Counted from the first letter of the stretch, positions 33,718-42,449 are shown. The stretch is DNA of 64,000 bases from Oscillospiraceae bacterium (GCA_902761635.1 CACWLG010000001.1:27867-91866), one strand, 5' to 3'. Notes: generated from the sequence alone by a model not told the origin. A program made the numbers and translations.

Positions 33718-35037
33718 TTATTTGGCTTTACGCCGGAAAAGGCGGAGAATCTTGAGCGGCTCATAGAGGTTGGTGAGCCGGTGCAGCAGGTGCATGGCGT
33801 CATGCTCCGTCTGGTAGGGGCTATCGAGAAACACTTCCCGTGCCCGCAGCTTTGGCTCCTTCTCCCGAAGAATGGCCATGAGGCGCTTTTCCGCGAGGGG
33901 CATGGTGGCGGCGGCAGTGTAAAAATAGAGGCTGCTGACTCCGGGGGCGGAATACTCCCGGCGCATGGCGACACGGAGCTTCCGGCCCCGCAGGTCCCGG
34001 CGCAGCTTTTTCTCCAGCATGCGGATCCTGTCTTCCCTGTCGATGACCTTGAGGTAGACGATCTCCTCCGTCCGGTAGATCTCCCCCTCCAGATAACTGC
34101 GGTAGGGGGAGCGTTTCATGTTCTCATAAATGGCCTGCTCCTGCGCTCGCATTTCCCCCTGGTGGAAAATGCAGACCTTGCCGTTGTGGATGGTATAGAG
34201 GAAGTAGCTCAGGCCCAGGGCGTCCAGATGCGCGCGCAGATGCTCGGTTTCGGCGGGCTCCAGGGTCTCGGCCTGCAGATAGGTATTCTCATTGGCATCG
34301 TAGATGGCGGCCCCGTCCATGACGATAAAGGGCACGCTCAGCTTCGCCTGGCTCAGGCTCAGGGTAAAGAAGGCAGGGGCATGCTCGGACATGATACAGA
34401 TCTTTGCCCCGTCGTTGTAGAGATAGTTGAGGCGAAAGAGCGCCGCAGCAGGCAGCTGCGAGAAGCGATCCGGCAGCAGGTCGGAGAGCTTGATGAAAAA
34501 GACAAGGCTGCGCTCCTTGTCCCGTGGCAGGCGGAAGACGTTGACCGCGATCGCGGCGGCGGTGCCGAGCAGCACCCCGCCAAAGCGGGTGAGGGCCTGC
34601 TGCAGCGGCTCTTCGATCTCGGGAAAGGCGATGACCACGCAGATGAAGACGATGGCCGCCTGCCCCGCCGTGTCGGGCCTGCGCACCAGCACGCAGGTGT
34701 AGAGCGTCAGCATCACGCCGACGGCCATGCGCAGGTACACGAGCAGCAGCACCTGCCCCATGCGGGGAAAGACAAGCATCAGCAGCAGAAAGCCCAGGCC
34801 CCAGGCCGCGCCGATCAGCGTGCCGATAAAGCGGCTCACGGCGTATTCGCGGGTATCGTGCACATAGGGCTGCATGCAGATGATGGCGGTGATGGCGGCC
34901 TCGGCGGGCATGTCGGCCCCGCGGTAGCCCCGCAGATAGTAGACCAGGAGCGTGATCAGGACAGCAATGCTCGTTTTGACGATGCGCTGCCCGATCCGCG
35001 GCAGATAGAACGGGCGCTTGATTTGCAGTTTGTTCAT
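33718..35037 (-). CDS. FUSC-type membrane protein fused to a degenerate HAD domain
   Basis: 439 residues. Residues 1-170 have six membrane helices and look like the aromatic-acid-exporter/FUSC family (TAIICMQPYVHDTREYAVSRF, GTLIGAAWG, NVFRLPRDKE). Residues about 175-439 look like a Cof-type HAD phosphatase: LNYLYNDGAKICIMS, then FIVMDGAAIYD (the NGAxIYD segment). The HAD nucleophile motif DxDGT is replaced by KLSDLL (183-188), and the late GDxxND is replaced by LDSPYQTEHD, so catalysis is unlikely. I infer a sensor or regulatory domain on an exporter. AAAGGA precedes the ATG. A single gene. Confidence 0.7.
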   Translation of the reverse strand: MNKLQIKRPFYLPRIGQRIVKTSIAVLITLLVYYLRGYRGADMPAEAAITAIICMQPYVHDTREYAVSRFIGTLIGAAWGLGFLLLMLVFPRMGQVLLLVYLRMAVGVMLTLYTCVLVRRPDTAGQAAIVFICVVIAFPEIEEPLQQALTRFGGVLLGTAAAIAVNVFRLPRDKERSLVFFIKLSDLLPDRFSQLPAAALFRLNYLYNDGAKICIMSEHAPAFFTLSLSQAKLSVPFIVMDGAAIYDANENTYLQAETLEPAETEHLRAHLDALGLSYFLYTIHNGKVCIFHQGEMRAQEQAIYENMKRSPYRSYLEGEIYRTEEIVYLKVIDREDRIRMLEKKLRRDLRGRKLRVAMRREYSAPGVSSLYFYTAAATMPLAEKRLMAILREKEPKLRAREVFLDSPYQTEHDAMHLLHRLTNLYEPLKILRLFRRKAK

Positions 35038-35121
35038 CGCTTTTTCCTTTCATTGACGCGGCGTGCGGAAAAAGGTATAATCAGCTGAAACGAGAATTAC
35101 AGGCAAAGGCAGGAAGTACGC

Positions 35122-35961
35122 ATGCAGGAAGCTCTTCTGAAAATCGCGCGGCGCTATCCGCAGCTTCTGCTGCCCATCCGGGCGGGGATGCGCCAGACGG
35201 AGGAATACAAAAACGCCGTGCTCTGCGGCGAGATCCCGGATACGGAGCCGAACTTCCGCTGCCCGGAGGCGTTTTGCGCCGAGACGGCGGATACCCCGGC
35301 AGGGCGGGCTGAGATCCTGTATTTCGGCGACAGACAGGATTTTTTACAGGCTTATCAGGCCCTGGCCTACCGCTGTGAGCCGACGCCCATCCCGGACTCT
35401 GTCGGTGCCGTCACGGTCGGGGGCCTCATCAACTGGGAAAAGATCCATACGCACCGCGACGAATATCTCGGCGCGGGCGGAGAGGACTGGGACGCGGAGT
35501 TTGCGCGCTTTACGGCTGAGAAAAAGAACTGGCGGGACAGCGTGATCCTGCTCAGCGGCGGCAATTACAGCAATGTCCCGCCCGAGGCCGTGGGCCTCTC
35601 CGCAGAAGAGTGGAAGGAGAAATCCCATATCATCCGGAAGTTTCACGAGCTCACGCATTTTACCTGCCGGGGCCTTTATCCGGAGGACATCGACGCCCTG
35701 CGGGATGAGGTGATTGCGGACAGCATCGGCCTCATGGCGGCCTTCGGGCGCTGTGACAGGCATCTTGCCCGCCTCTTCCTCGGGGTGGAGGGCGGCGTGT
35801 TCCGGGAGGGCGGCCGCCTGAGCCACTATGCTGCGGCAGAGGAGCTTGACGACGCGGTATGCCGCGTCAATGCCCTGATCGACGAGTACGCCGCACGCAT
35901 CGAAAAGGTGCGCGAGGAGGAGCGGGACAGCCTTGCGCTGCTGCTGAAAATCTTCCCCTGA
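35122..35961 (+). CDS. Putative zinc metallopeptidase-like protein of unknown family
   Basis: 279 residues, no signal peptide and no membrane helix. At residues 175-179 there is HELTH, an HExxH zinc site, followed by a possible third ligand in RDEVIADSIGLMAAFG about 20 residues later, the spacing of gluzincin-like proteases. The N-terminal part contains LNWEKI-type and VGGLINWEKIHTHRDEY stretches. I do not recognise the family with certainty (DUF7005 is possible). A cytosolic peptidase is an inference from the motif only. It is convergent with the acetyltransferase gene, whose stop follows directly. Confidence 0.6.
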   Translation: MQEALLKIARRYPQLLLPIRAGMRQTEEYKNAVLCGEIPDTEPNFRCPEAFCAETADTPAGRAEILYFGDRQDFLQAYQALAYRCEPTPIPDSVGAVTVGGLINWEKIHTHRDEYLGAGGEDWDAEFARFTAEKKNWRDSVILLSGGNYSNVPPEAVGLSAEEWKEKSHIIRKFHELTHFTCRGLYPEDIDALRDEVIADSIGLMAAFGRCDRHLARLFLGVEGGVFREGGRLSHYAAAEELDDAVCRVNALIDEYAARIEKVREEERDSLALLLKIFP

Positions 35962-36570
35962 TCAGTCCAGCAGCTCCGGCGGGATGGTTTTATCGCGGAA
36001 GTAGAACTGCCGGTCCCGCTCCCCGACGGGGCGCAGCACGCGGCAGGGATTGCCCGCCGCCACGACATTCGACGGGATATCCCGCGTCACCACGCTGCCC
36101 GCGCCGATGACGGTATTGTCTCCGATGGTGACGCCGGGCATCACGAGGGCGCCCGCGCCGATCCAGCAGTTTTTCCCGATGCGGACCGGGGCGTTATATT
36201 GCAGACCCCGCTCCCGAAGCGCGGGCAGGATGGGATGGCCCGCCGTGGCGATGACCACGTTGGGGCCGAACATGCAGTTGTCTCCCACCCGGATATGGGT
36301 ATCGTCCACCAGCGTGAGGCCGAAATTGGCGTAGACGTTTTTGCCGAAGGAGACAAAGCGCCCGCCCCAGTTGGCATGCAGGGGCGGCTCGATATACGAG
36401 CCCTCGCCGAAGGCGGCGAACATGTCCCGCAGCATGGCCTCCCGACGAGCCCCCTCGCCCGGGCGGGTGTGGTTATAGTCGTAAAGCTTCTCCAGGCACC
36501 GGGTCTGTTCCTCGGTGATCTCCCCGGCCAGCGGGTAATACAGCGCGCCGCTGTGCAGCACGTCAAACAT
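35962..36570 (-). CDS. Maltose/galactoside O-acetyltransferase-like enzyme
   Basis: 202 residues, left-handed beta-helix (LbH) acyltransferase. The Mac domain is at the start (EEQTRCLEKLYDYNHTRPGE), then hexapeptide repeats with the catalytic His in IATAGHPI and the end motif VVAAGNPCRVLRPV. It moves acetyl from acetyl-CoA to sugars. ATG 36570 follows AGGAGG; upstream in-frame sequence lacks a site. Usual length for maa/lacA is about 185-200. Confidence 0.9.
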   Translation of the reverse strand: MFDVLHSGALYYPLAGEITEEQTRCLEKLYDYNHTRPGEGARREAMLRDMFAAFGEGSYIEPPLHANWGGRFVSFGKNVYANFGLTLVDDTHIRVGDNCMFGPNVVIATAGHPILPALRERGLQYNAPVRIGKNCWIGAGALVMPGVTIGDNTVIGAGSVVTRDIPSNVVAAGNPCRVLRPVGERDRQFYFRDKTIPPELLD

Positions 36571-36628
36571 GGCGCAGCCTCCTCTCTTTGTTATGCCTAT
36601 TATATGGGATGCCGGGCGAAGTGTAAAC

Positions 36629-36666
36629 AAAAAAATCGGGAGCCGCCTCGTTCTGAGACGGCTCCC
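36629..36666 (-). terminator. Terminator of the PAI-like operon
   Basis: On the minus strand GGGAGCCGTCTC-AGAAC-GAGGCGGCTCCC then GATTTTTTTG, 10 bp after the stop of the reductase gene. Confidence 0.92.
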
Positions 36667-36675
36667 TCTGCTTCA

Positions 36676-37866
36676 TTACATAATGGGGATCTTGATTTTC
36701 AGGTCCGTGAGGGGCCAGGAGGAGCAGGCGTGGAACCAGCCCATCTCCTTGTCCATCATGCGCCGCCCGTCGCCGATCGGAGAGACAAAGATCTCACCGG
36801 ACAGCAGGTGGCTGCGGCAGAAGCCGCACTCGCCGTTGCGGCAGTGGGTGTCGATGGCGATGCCGGCGCGCTCAAGGGAGACGGCCACCGGCTCGGAGGC
36901 TTTCGCATCGATCACATCCTCATGGATGCCGCGCACGACAGTGATCTTGAAGGTCTTGGTCTCGGTGCCCTTGGGGTAGCCCGGGAGCGTGGAGATGTCA
37001 GCGGGGTTGTTGACCACGTCGTGGCGGAAGCGGCGCACGGGCACGCCCATCTCGTCGAGGGCCTTCTTGACAAAGCGGAACATGGGCAGCGGACCGCAGA
37101 ACATGTAGGTGCAGTCGGGCGTGGAGTACTTCTCGATGATCTCTTTGGTGATAAAGCCCTTCTCCCCGGGCCAGTCGGGCTCGTCGGAGAGGACGTGCAC
37201 GACCTTGACGTCAGGGCAGTCGGCTTCGATTTTGGCAAGCTCGTCCTTGAGGACGATGTCGTTCGCTTTCACGGAGCCGTAGAGGATCGTGAGCTTGACG
37301 CCCTTCATCTTGCCGCAGGCGATCTCCTTGGCCATGGAGTGGAAGGGCGTGATGCCCGAGCCGCCGGCCAGAGCCACGAGCTCCTTCGTGTCGCGCAGGG
37401 GCTCCCAGTAGAAGAAGCCGAAGGGCAGCGCGCCCTCCAGCGTGTCGCCCACCTTGACGTTATCAAAGAGGTAGTCCGGCACGAAGTAGGAGACATTGCG
37501 CCGCACGGTGATCTCGAAGAAGGGGTGCTCGCCGCGCGCCTCAAAGGGAGCGGAGGAGATGGTGTAGGGGCGGGAGAGCACGCTCCCGCCGATTTTGAAG
37601 CGGAAGTTCACATACTGCCCGCTCTGGAACACCGGGATGTGCCCGTCGGCGGATTCAAAGCGGAAGGTGCGGGAGCTGGGAGAGGCCTCGCGGATGTCCA
37701 CGACCTTGAAGAGCATATGCTCCGGATGCAGCTGGTCTGCCACCTCGCGGATGGGGTCCCGGGGATCGGGGACGGGAGAGCCCTTGGCGAAGTTTTCCTC
37801 TCTGAGCTTGACAACGCGGGAGGCCCCGCCGATGTCCTGGAAGAAGCCCTTGACTGTGATGCTCAT
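36676..37866 (-). CDS. Ferredoxin-reductase-type flavoprotein with C-terminal 2Fe-2S domain
   Basis: 396 residues. A short N-terminal segment is followed by an FNR-type FAD domain (RPYTISSAP near residue 100), an NAD(P)-binding domain (AGGSGITPFHSM, MFCGPLPM) and a plant-type 2Fe-2S domain with HCRNGECGFC plus a final Cys in FHACSSWP. This is the build of reductases that pass electrons from NAD(P)H to a partner enzyme. It overlaps the CrtI/RetSat-like oxidoreductase gene by 4 bp, and I infer that it feeds that enzyme. AGGCGGCGAAGAA precedes the ATG. Terminator follows. Confidence 0.88.
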   Translation of the reverse strand: MSITVKGFFQDIGGASRVVKLREENFAKGSPVPDPRDPIREVADQLHPEHMLFKVVDIREASPSSRTFRFESADGHIPVFQSGQYVNFRFKIGGSVLSRPYTISSAPFEARGEHPFFEITVRRNVSYFVPDYLFDNVKVGDTLEGALPFGFFYWEPLRDTKELVALAGGSGITPFHSMAKEIACGKMKGVKLTILYGSVKANDIVLKDELAKIEADCPDVKVVHVLSDEPDWPGEKGFITKEIIEKYSTPDCTYMFCGPLPMFRFVKKALDEMGVPVRRFRHDVVNNPADISTLPGYPKGTETKTFKITVVRGIHEDVIDAKASEPVAVSLERAGIAIDTHCRNGECGFCRSHLLSGEIFVSPIGDGRRMMDKEMGWFHACSSWPLTDLKIKIPIM

Positions 37867-39419
37867 TTCTTCGCCGCCTCCTTTTTCTTGTCCATGTCTT
37901 CCTTCACGGCCTTGGCTGCGGCGCGGCCGTTGGTGATCTGCGGGCCCATGCCGTCGCCGGACATGCCGTGGGCGCCGGCAAACTCCAGACCCTCAATGAA
38001 GTGATCCTGTTCCTTCATCTGCAGTCTCGCCACCGCATGGTCCTCCATGGAGTGGAGATAGCCGTAGATGTTGCCCTTCCAGGCCCCCACATAGTGGGAG
38101 ACGGTCATGGGCGTGGTGACCTCGATCTCGGTGATGCGGTGAGTGAAGTCCACCTTTGTGATCTTGATGCACTCGTCGATCATCTCTTTGGCCAGGCGGC
38201 GCTTGAGATCGTGGTACTCCTCCTCCGTCACGCTCTCAAAGGGCTTGGAGGGGACGAGCGCCGTGATGGAGAGCTGGGTGTAATCCTGCGGGAGGCCGGG
38301 ATTGGCGTAGTTCAGGCAGATGGTGGTAATGTAGTTATAGGGCTCCGTGAGATTGGAGTAGTTGCGCCAGATCTCGTTGGTGTCCATGGTGGTGCCGGAG
38401 AAGGTGGAGTAGTTGATGATGCCGTTTTCCTCGGGGCTGCCCTCGATGACCATGATGACGGACACGGGGACCACGGAGAGCTTGCGGTTGTTGATCATCC
38501 GGATGGCGCCCTCGGGCACCTCGCTCTTCGGCTCGATCATCTGGCTGTAGACGCGGTTGGGATAGGGGCCGGAGATCACATAGTCACAGTGGATCTCATC
38601 CCCGCGGCGGGTGCGCACGCCGTATACCCTGCCGTCCTTGACGAGGATCTTTTCGACCTCCTGGTTAAACTCGTACTGCGCGCCGTTTTCCTCGCACTTG
38701 GTCTGGAGCTTCAGGCTCATCTCATGGCTGAAGCCGCGGCAGACATAGGAGCCGGTGAAATAGTCGGCCATCAGGAAGGCGTAAATGGTGAAGGGCAGAT
38801 CGTCCATGCGGTTGCCGACATAGATCCAGTAGGGCGTCAGCATTTCGACGGCCTTCTTCGGCAGATTGAAGGTATTGATGACCTCGGTCGCGGTGTAGCC
38901 CACGGTCTTGACAAAGTCGGGATGATGGATCAGCATGGAGAGCTTGCTCATCGGGTGGGTGGAGAGGTAGTTCATGCTGTCGTAGACCCGGCGGCAGAGG
39001 CACATCAGCTCATGCACCTTGTCATAGGTGCCGGGGCAGACCTCGTTGATCTCTTTGGCGACGGTGGTATAGCTGTCGTCATAGTCGTGGTGCAGGATCT
39101 TGTCGATGCCGGAGTTCGGCAGGGCGACGCGGTAGCACTCATGCACGGGCAGCCAGTCGACCTTGACGCCCATATCGTCAAAGAACTGGCCGACCTTGAG
39201 GCGCTTGCCGGGCTGGCCGATGGACATCATCTCATGCAGGGTGGCCTCGATCTCGAAGCCGTTGCGCACAAAGTCGGTGGCAAGGCCGCCGGGCATGTTG
39301 TGCTTTTCGAGGATCAGAATGTCCTTGATGCCCCAGGCCTGCAGCTGCAGGCAGGCGGACATGCCGGCCAGCGCCCCGCCGATGATGACCACGTCATAAT
39401 GGTCTTTGTAGAATTTCAT
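37863..39419 (-). CDS. CrtI/RetSat-like FAD oxidoreductase
   Basis: 518 residues. The N-terminal dinucleotide fold has VVIIGGALAGMSACL, then EKHNMPGGLATDF; the C-terminal FAD segment is EFAGAHGMSGDGMGP. The family includes phytoene desaturases and the retinol 13,14-reductase RetSat, which act on polyene or conjugated C=C bonds. No carotenoid genes are nearby; the neighbours instead point to fatty acids, so double-bond reduction of conjugated fatty acid is an inferred role. GAAAGG precedes the ATG. A 59-bp gap with a hairpin separates it from the isomerase-like gene. Confidence 0.82.
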   Translation of the reverse strand: MKFYKDHYDVVIIGGALAGMSACLQLQAWGIKDILILEKHNMPGGLATDFVRNGFEIEATLHEMMSIGQPGKRLKVGQFFDDMGVKVDWLPVHECYRVALPNSGIDKILHHDYDDSYTTVAKEINEVCPGTYDKVHELMCLCRRVYDSMNYLSTHPMSKLSMLIHHPDFVKTVGYTATEVINTFNLPKKAVEMLTPYWIYVGNRMDDLPFTIYAFLMADYFTGSYVCRGFSHEMSLKLQTKCEENGAQYEFNQEVEKILVKDGRVYGVRTRRGDEIHCDYVISGPYPNRVYSQMIEPKSEVPEGAIRMINNRKLSVVPVSVIMVIEGSPEENGIINYSTFSGTTMDTNEIWRNYSNLTEPYNYITTICLNYANPGLPQDYTQLSITALVPSKPFESVTEEEYHDLKRRLAKEMIDECIKITKVDFTHRITEIEVTTPMTVSHYVGAWKGNIYGYLHSMEDHAVARLQMKEQDHFIEGLEFAGAHGMSGDGMGPQITNGRAAAKAVKEDMDKKKEAAKK

Positions 39420-39440
39420 GTTGTTGTCCTTTCAAGAAAC

Positions 39441-39462
39441 AGGGGGCAGCAACCTGCCCCCT
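39441..39462 (-). other. Hairpin inside the PAI-like operon
   Basis: AGGGGGCAG-CAAC-CTGCCCCCT is a perfect stem between the isomerase and oxidoreductase genes. On the minus strand it is followed by GTTTCTTG, a weak terminator tail, so it may lower expression of the two downstream genes or protect the mRNA. Confidence 0.6.
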
Positions 39463-39477
39463 ATTTGATTTGAATAA

Positions 39478-40863
39478 TCAGAAGAAGCGCTCCACCAGTT
39501 CGCGGGAGTACTCGGCCGTCTCGTCCATGTCGCCGAAGGACATGACCTCGCCGGCGTAGTAGGTGTCGTACTTGCCCTGCATGGCCTCGACCTTGTCATA
39601 CCAGCCTGCGGCGTAGTCCTCGCAGGAGACATGGGGGAAGTAGTACACGGACCACTTGTTGATAACTTCCTTGGCGGGGTTGTGCATGGTCTTGAGATCC
39701 TCCAGCACCATCTCGTTGCACTTGTCGTAGGGGATCTCCTTCATGCGCTTGTGGGTGCGCAGGGCGTAGGTGGTGATGACCTGGTCAATGTTCTCCTTCC
39801 AGCGGCGGTAGTAGACCATCAGATGGCCGAGCTTTTCGGGCACCATGTTGTCGAAGACATAGTAGGAGATCTCGGGGTGGTTCTCCGGGGTGGTGGTGAT
39901 GGCCTGGACGGTGTAGCGCTCGTAGTCGATCTTGGAGAAGAGCTCCTTCTCATCGTCTCGGGCGTCGAAGTAATCGACCATGCCGTTGTTGTTGCCCATG
40001 TTGCCGTCGGCCACATAGAGGGGGGCGGTGACGATGATCTTGTCGTACTCCTCAACGACGCCGTTGACGGTGACATAGACCTTGCCGTCCCTGCGCTCGA
40101 CCCTGGTGATCTCGGAGTTGAGGCGGGCGGGGTGAGCGATGTGCTCATTGAGCTGCTCCCAGATATACTGGGTGCCCTGCTCCCAGGTCCAGAGGTTGAC
40201 CTTGACGAAGTTCATCGTGGTCTGGAAGTCCAGATACTTCAGGACGTAGGCCGCGGGGATCTCGTCAAAGTAGCCGTAGCCGAAGGAGGTGTAGGGCCCG
40301 ATCCAGATATCCTGTACGAGCTCGACGCCGTTCATCTCGCAAAATTCCTTGAAGGGCAGAGCCAGATCCTTGAGGTTGGAGTTGTAGCCCTCGACCTTCT
40401 CACGGCCGGGGGTGACAGCGTAGCCCTCATACCGGCCCTCGGCAACGCCGCGGTGGCCGTTGAGGTCATAGCCCTTGTACTTGGTCTCCAGCAGCTCGCC
40501 GAACTTCTTGACCTGCTTTTTCATTTTCAGCAGGCGCGGGATCTTGAGGGGGTTCTTCTTGGGCTCAAAGGGCTCGATGACGTTGCCCTTGGCGTCCTTG
40601 TAGTTGCGGTTGAGCTTCGGGCCGTCGTGGGTGATGCCGCAGAACTCTTCCACATCATGCACGGCGTAGTAGGAGGGCACACCCATGATGGCGCCCATCT
40701 CATAGCGCTTGCCGTTGTAGTGGGGGGACCAGCACTTGCCGCCGACGCGGTCGGAGCGCTCGAGGATCGTGTAGTTGGTGTAGCCCTTCTTCTCGAGATA
40801 CATGCCTGCGGAAAGGCCGGCGGGGCCGCCGCCGACGATGCAGATGCGAATGTTTTTGTCCAT
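39478..40863 (-). CDS. Polyunsaturated fatty acid isomerase (PAI)-like flavoenzyme
   Basis: 461 residues with an amine-oxidase-type FAD fold: IVGGGPAGLSAGMYL (9-23), ILERSDRVGGKC (33-44). Beyond the general fold it matches P. acnes PAI from memory over many unusual stretches: RYEMGAIMGVPSY, DGPKLNR, KYKGYDLNGH, FGYGYFDEIPAAYVLKYLDF, NLWTWEQGTQ, LGHLMVYYRRW and the C-terminal GWYDKVEAMQG. PAI converts linoleate to trans-10,cis-12 conjugated linoleate without net redox change. R86 falls where the carboxylate-holding arginine of PAI (Arg88, by recollection) aligns. The start follows GGAGG. It is first in the operon with a RetSat-like enzyme and a reductase. Confidence 0.85.
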   Translation of the reverse strand: MDKNIRICIVGGGPAGLSAGMYLEKKGYTNYTILERSDRVGGKCWSPHYNGKRYEMGAIMGVPSYYAVHDVEEFCGITHDGPKLNRNYKDAKGNVIEPFEPKKNPLKIPRLLKMKKQVKKFGELLETKYKGYDLNGHRGVAEGRYEGYAVTPGREKVEGYNSNLKDLALPFKEFCEMNGVELVQDIWIGPYTSFGYGYFDEIPAAYVLKYLDFQTTMNFVKVNLWTWEQGTQYIWEQLNEHIAHPARLNSEITRVERRDGKVYVTVNGVVEEYDKIIVTAPLYVADGNMGNNNGMVDYFDARDDEKELFSKIDYERYTVQAITTTPENHPEISYYVFDNMVPEKLGHLMVYYRRWKENIDQVITTYALRTHKRMKEIPYDKCNEMVLEDLKTMHNPAKEVINKWSVYYFPHVSCEDYAAGWYDKVEAMQGKYDTYYAGEVMSFGDMDETAEYSRELVERFF

Positions 40864-41099
40864 AAATGCCTCCGTTTATTTTAATAGTTTTTCCCGCTTG
40901 ATTTTTGTGCCTTCGCTTCTATGTTAAAGATACAACAAAACTGTGAAAAATGCATTATACAATTCGCGGCGAGTGTACAATTTTGGGCGTTCTGCGAAAA
41001 AAATCTCTTTCCATCGGGGGCGCGCTATGATATATTATCATCAGCGTTATCAGAACAACATTCAGCACGGGTTCGGAAACCGTGAAGGGAGGTGGCCGT
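40864..41099. promoter_or_regulatory. Divergent control region of the two fatty-acid operons
   Basis: 236 bp with no gene. It is AT-rich relative to its surroundings. TACAATT occurs twice (about 40958 and 40975) and a palindrome-like TGATATATTATCA is at 41028-41040. The 17-mer AACAAAACTGTGAAAAA (40934-40950) also occurs upstream of the VTC operon (20739-20755). I cannot name the -35/-10 boxes with confidence in either direction. Confidence 0.45.
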
Positions 41100-42449
41100 T
41101 TGCGGTTTGCATCCTTTTCCCACATGCTCCGCCACTGGGCGGAGGAAACGCCCGCGGCGCCGGCGCTGCTGTATGACGAGCACGGGCAGAAGACCATGAG
41201 CTTTGCGGCGCTGTACGAGGCGGTCATGCGCCGGGCGCAGGAGCTGAAGGAGGACGGCGGAAGCTGTATCGGCATCCTTTCGGACGGAAGTCTTGCCTGC
41301 GTGACGGAGATCTTCGCCGCAGCCGAGGCGGGGCTCCAGATCGTGATGCTGGACACGGGTCTGCCGGACGAGACCCTGGGCAGGCTCCTGCGCTATACGG
41401 ATGCGGACAGGCTCTGGGGAGATGCGGATCTCTGCGAGGATCTGCAGCCGTATCTCACGGACGGCGTGAAGGAGGGCGCAGGCAGGCTCCTCTTCTTCAC
41501 CTCCGGCACCACGGAGCAGGCCAAGGCCGTGGTGCTGACCGATCATTCCCTCTGCCAGAGCGCTTACAACGGCGGGGCCAAGCTCCCGCTGCACCCGGGG
41601 GACAGGCTCTTGTGCCTGCTGCCGCTGGGACATGTATTCGGCTTTGTGTGCGGGCTTCTCTGGGGTCTGAGTTGCGGGGCGTCCGTAGCTCTGGGCCGCG
41701 GTGCGCGCCACTATGCAGACGACTGCGCCTTCTATAAACCCACGGCGGTGTCCGTGGTGCCGATGCTGCTGGGCTTTCTGCTGCAGCGGGAGCTGATGAA
41801 CGCAGAGCTCAGGCTCGTGCTGGTGGGCGCGGGCGACTGTCCGAAGGCGCTGCTGGACGCGGCCGGGGCAAAGGGCCTCCGCGTGAGCTTCGGCTACGGT
41901 CTGACGGAGACCAGCTCCGGCGTCGCCATCAGCGTGGGGGGCGACCCCTTTGCCATGGAGGTCTGCCCGGACGATACCATCACCATCGCAGAGGACGGGG
42001 AGATCCTTATCCAGGCCCCCACCTGCATGATGAAGGGCTACTACAAGCGCCCGGCGGACACGGCGGCGGTCCTGCGGGACGGAGTCCTTTACAGCGGGGA
42101 CCTCGGCCGCTTTGATGAAGAGGGCAGGCTCCATATCACAGGGCGCAAGAAGGACATGCTGGTCCTGTCGGACGGCACCAAGCTCTTTCTGCCGGAGTAT
42201 GAAGGAGCCGTCATACAGGCTCTCGGGAACCCGGAGATCGCCGTGATCCTCCGAAACGGCAAGCCCGCGCTGGTGTATGCCGGCGAGGGAGACAAGCAGG
42301 AAATTGAAAAGAAGCTCCGGCCCCTCATGGAGACCCAGCCCCGGGGCAGGCAGCTGAGTGAGATCATCCTTTCGACAAGCCCCCTGCCGCGTACGGCCAC
42401 GGGGAAAATCAAGCGTTGGGAACTCCAACAGAGAATGGAGACATTATGA
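41100..42449 (+). CDS. AMP-dependent acyl ligase (acyl-ACP/CoA synthetase type)
   Basis: 449 residues from TTG 41100, chosen because GGGAGGT lies six bases upstream; the GTG 18 bp earlier overlaps that site. ANL-superfamily motifs are in order: LFFTSGTTEQAK (A3 P-loop), FGYGLTETSSG (A5), SGDLGRFDEEGRLHITGRKKDM (A7-A8, here broken for length) and the catalytic Lys in PRTATGKIKRW (A10). It is about 50-100 residues shorter than long-chain acyl-CoA synthetases. The next gene, overlapping by 4 bp, is an acyl carrier protein, so it probably loads a free acid onto that ACP. Confidence 0.85.
   Translation: MRFASFSHMLRHWAEETPAAPALLYDEHGQKTMSFAALYEAVMRRAQELKEDGGSCIGILSDGSLACVTEIFAAAEAGLQIVMLDTGLPDETLGRLLRYTDADRLWGDADLCEDLQPYLTDGVKEGAGRLLFFTSGTTEQAKAVVLTDHSLCQSAYNGGAKLPLHPGDRLLCLLPLGHVFGFVCGLLWGLSCGASVALGRGARHYADDCAFYKPTAVSVVPMLLGFLLQRELMNAELRLVLVGAGDCPKALLDAAGAKGLRVSFGYGLTETSSGVAISVGGDPFAMEVCPDDTITIAEDGEILIQAPTCMMKGYYKRPADTAAVLRDGVLYSGDLGRFDEEGRLHITGRKKDMLVLSDGTKLFLPEYEGAVIQALGNPEIAVILRNGKPALVYAGEGDKQEIEKKLRPLMETQPRGRQLSEIILSTSPLPRTATGKIKRWELQQRMETL

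Noticed and set aside
37863..39419. Carotenoid (phytoene) desaturase pathway
   Set aside because: No crtB, crtE or other terpenoid gene is present; the operon partners are PAI-like and reductase proteins.
39478..40863. Protoporphyrinogen oxidase or general amine oxidase
   Set aside because: The general FAD fold fits, but the specific segments shared with PAI and the neighbours fit fatty-acid isomerase better, and no heme genes are nearby.
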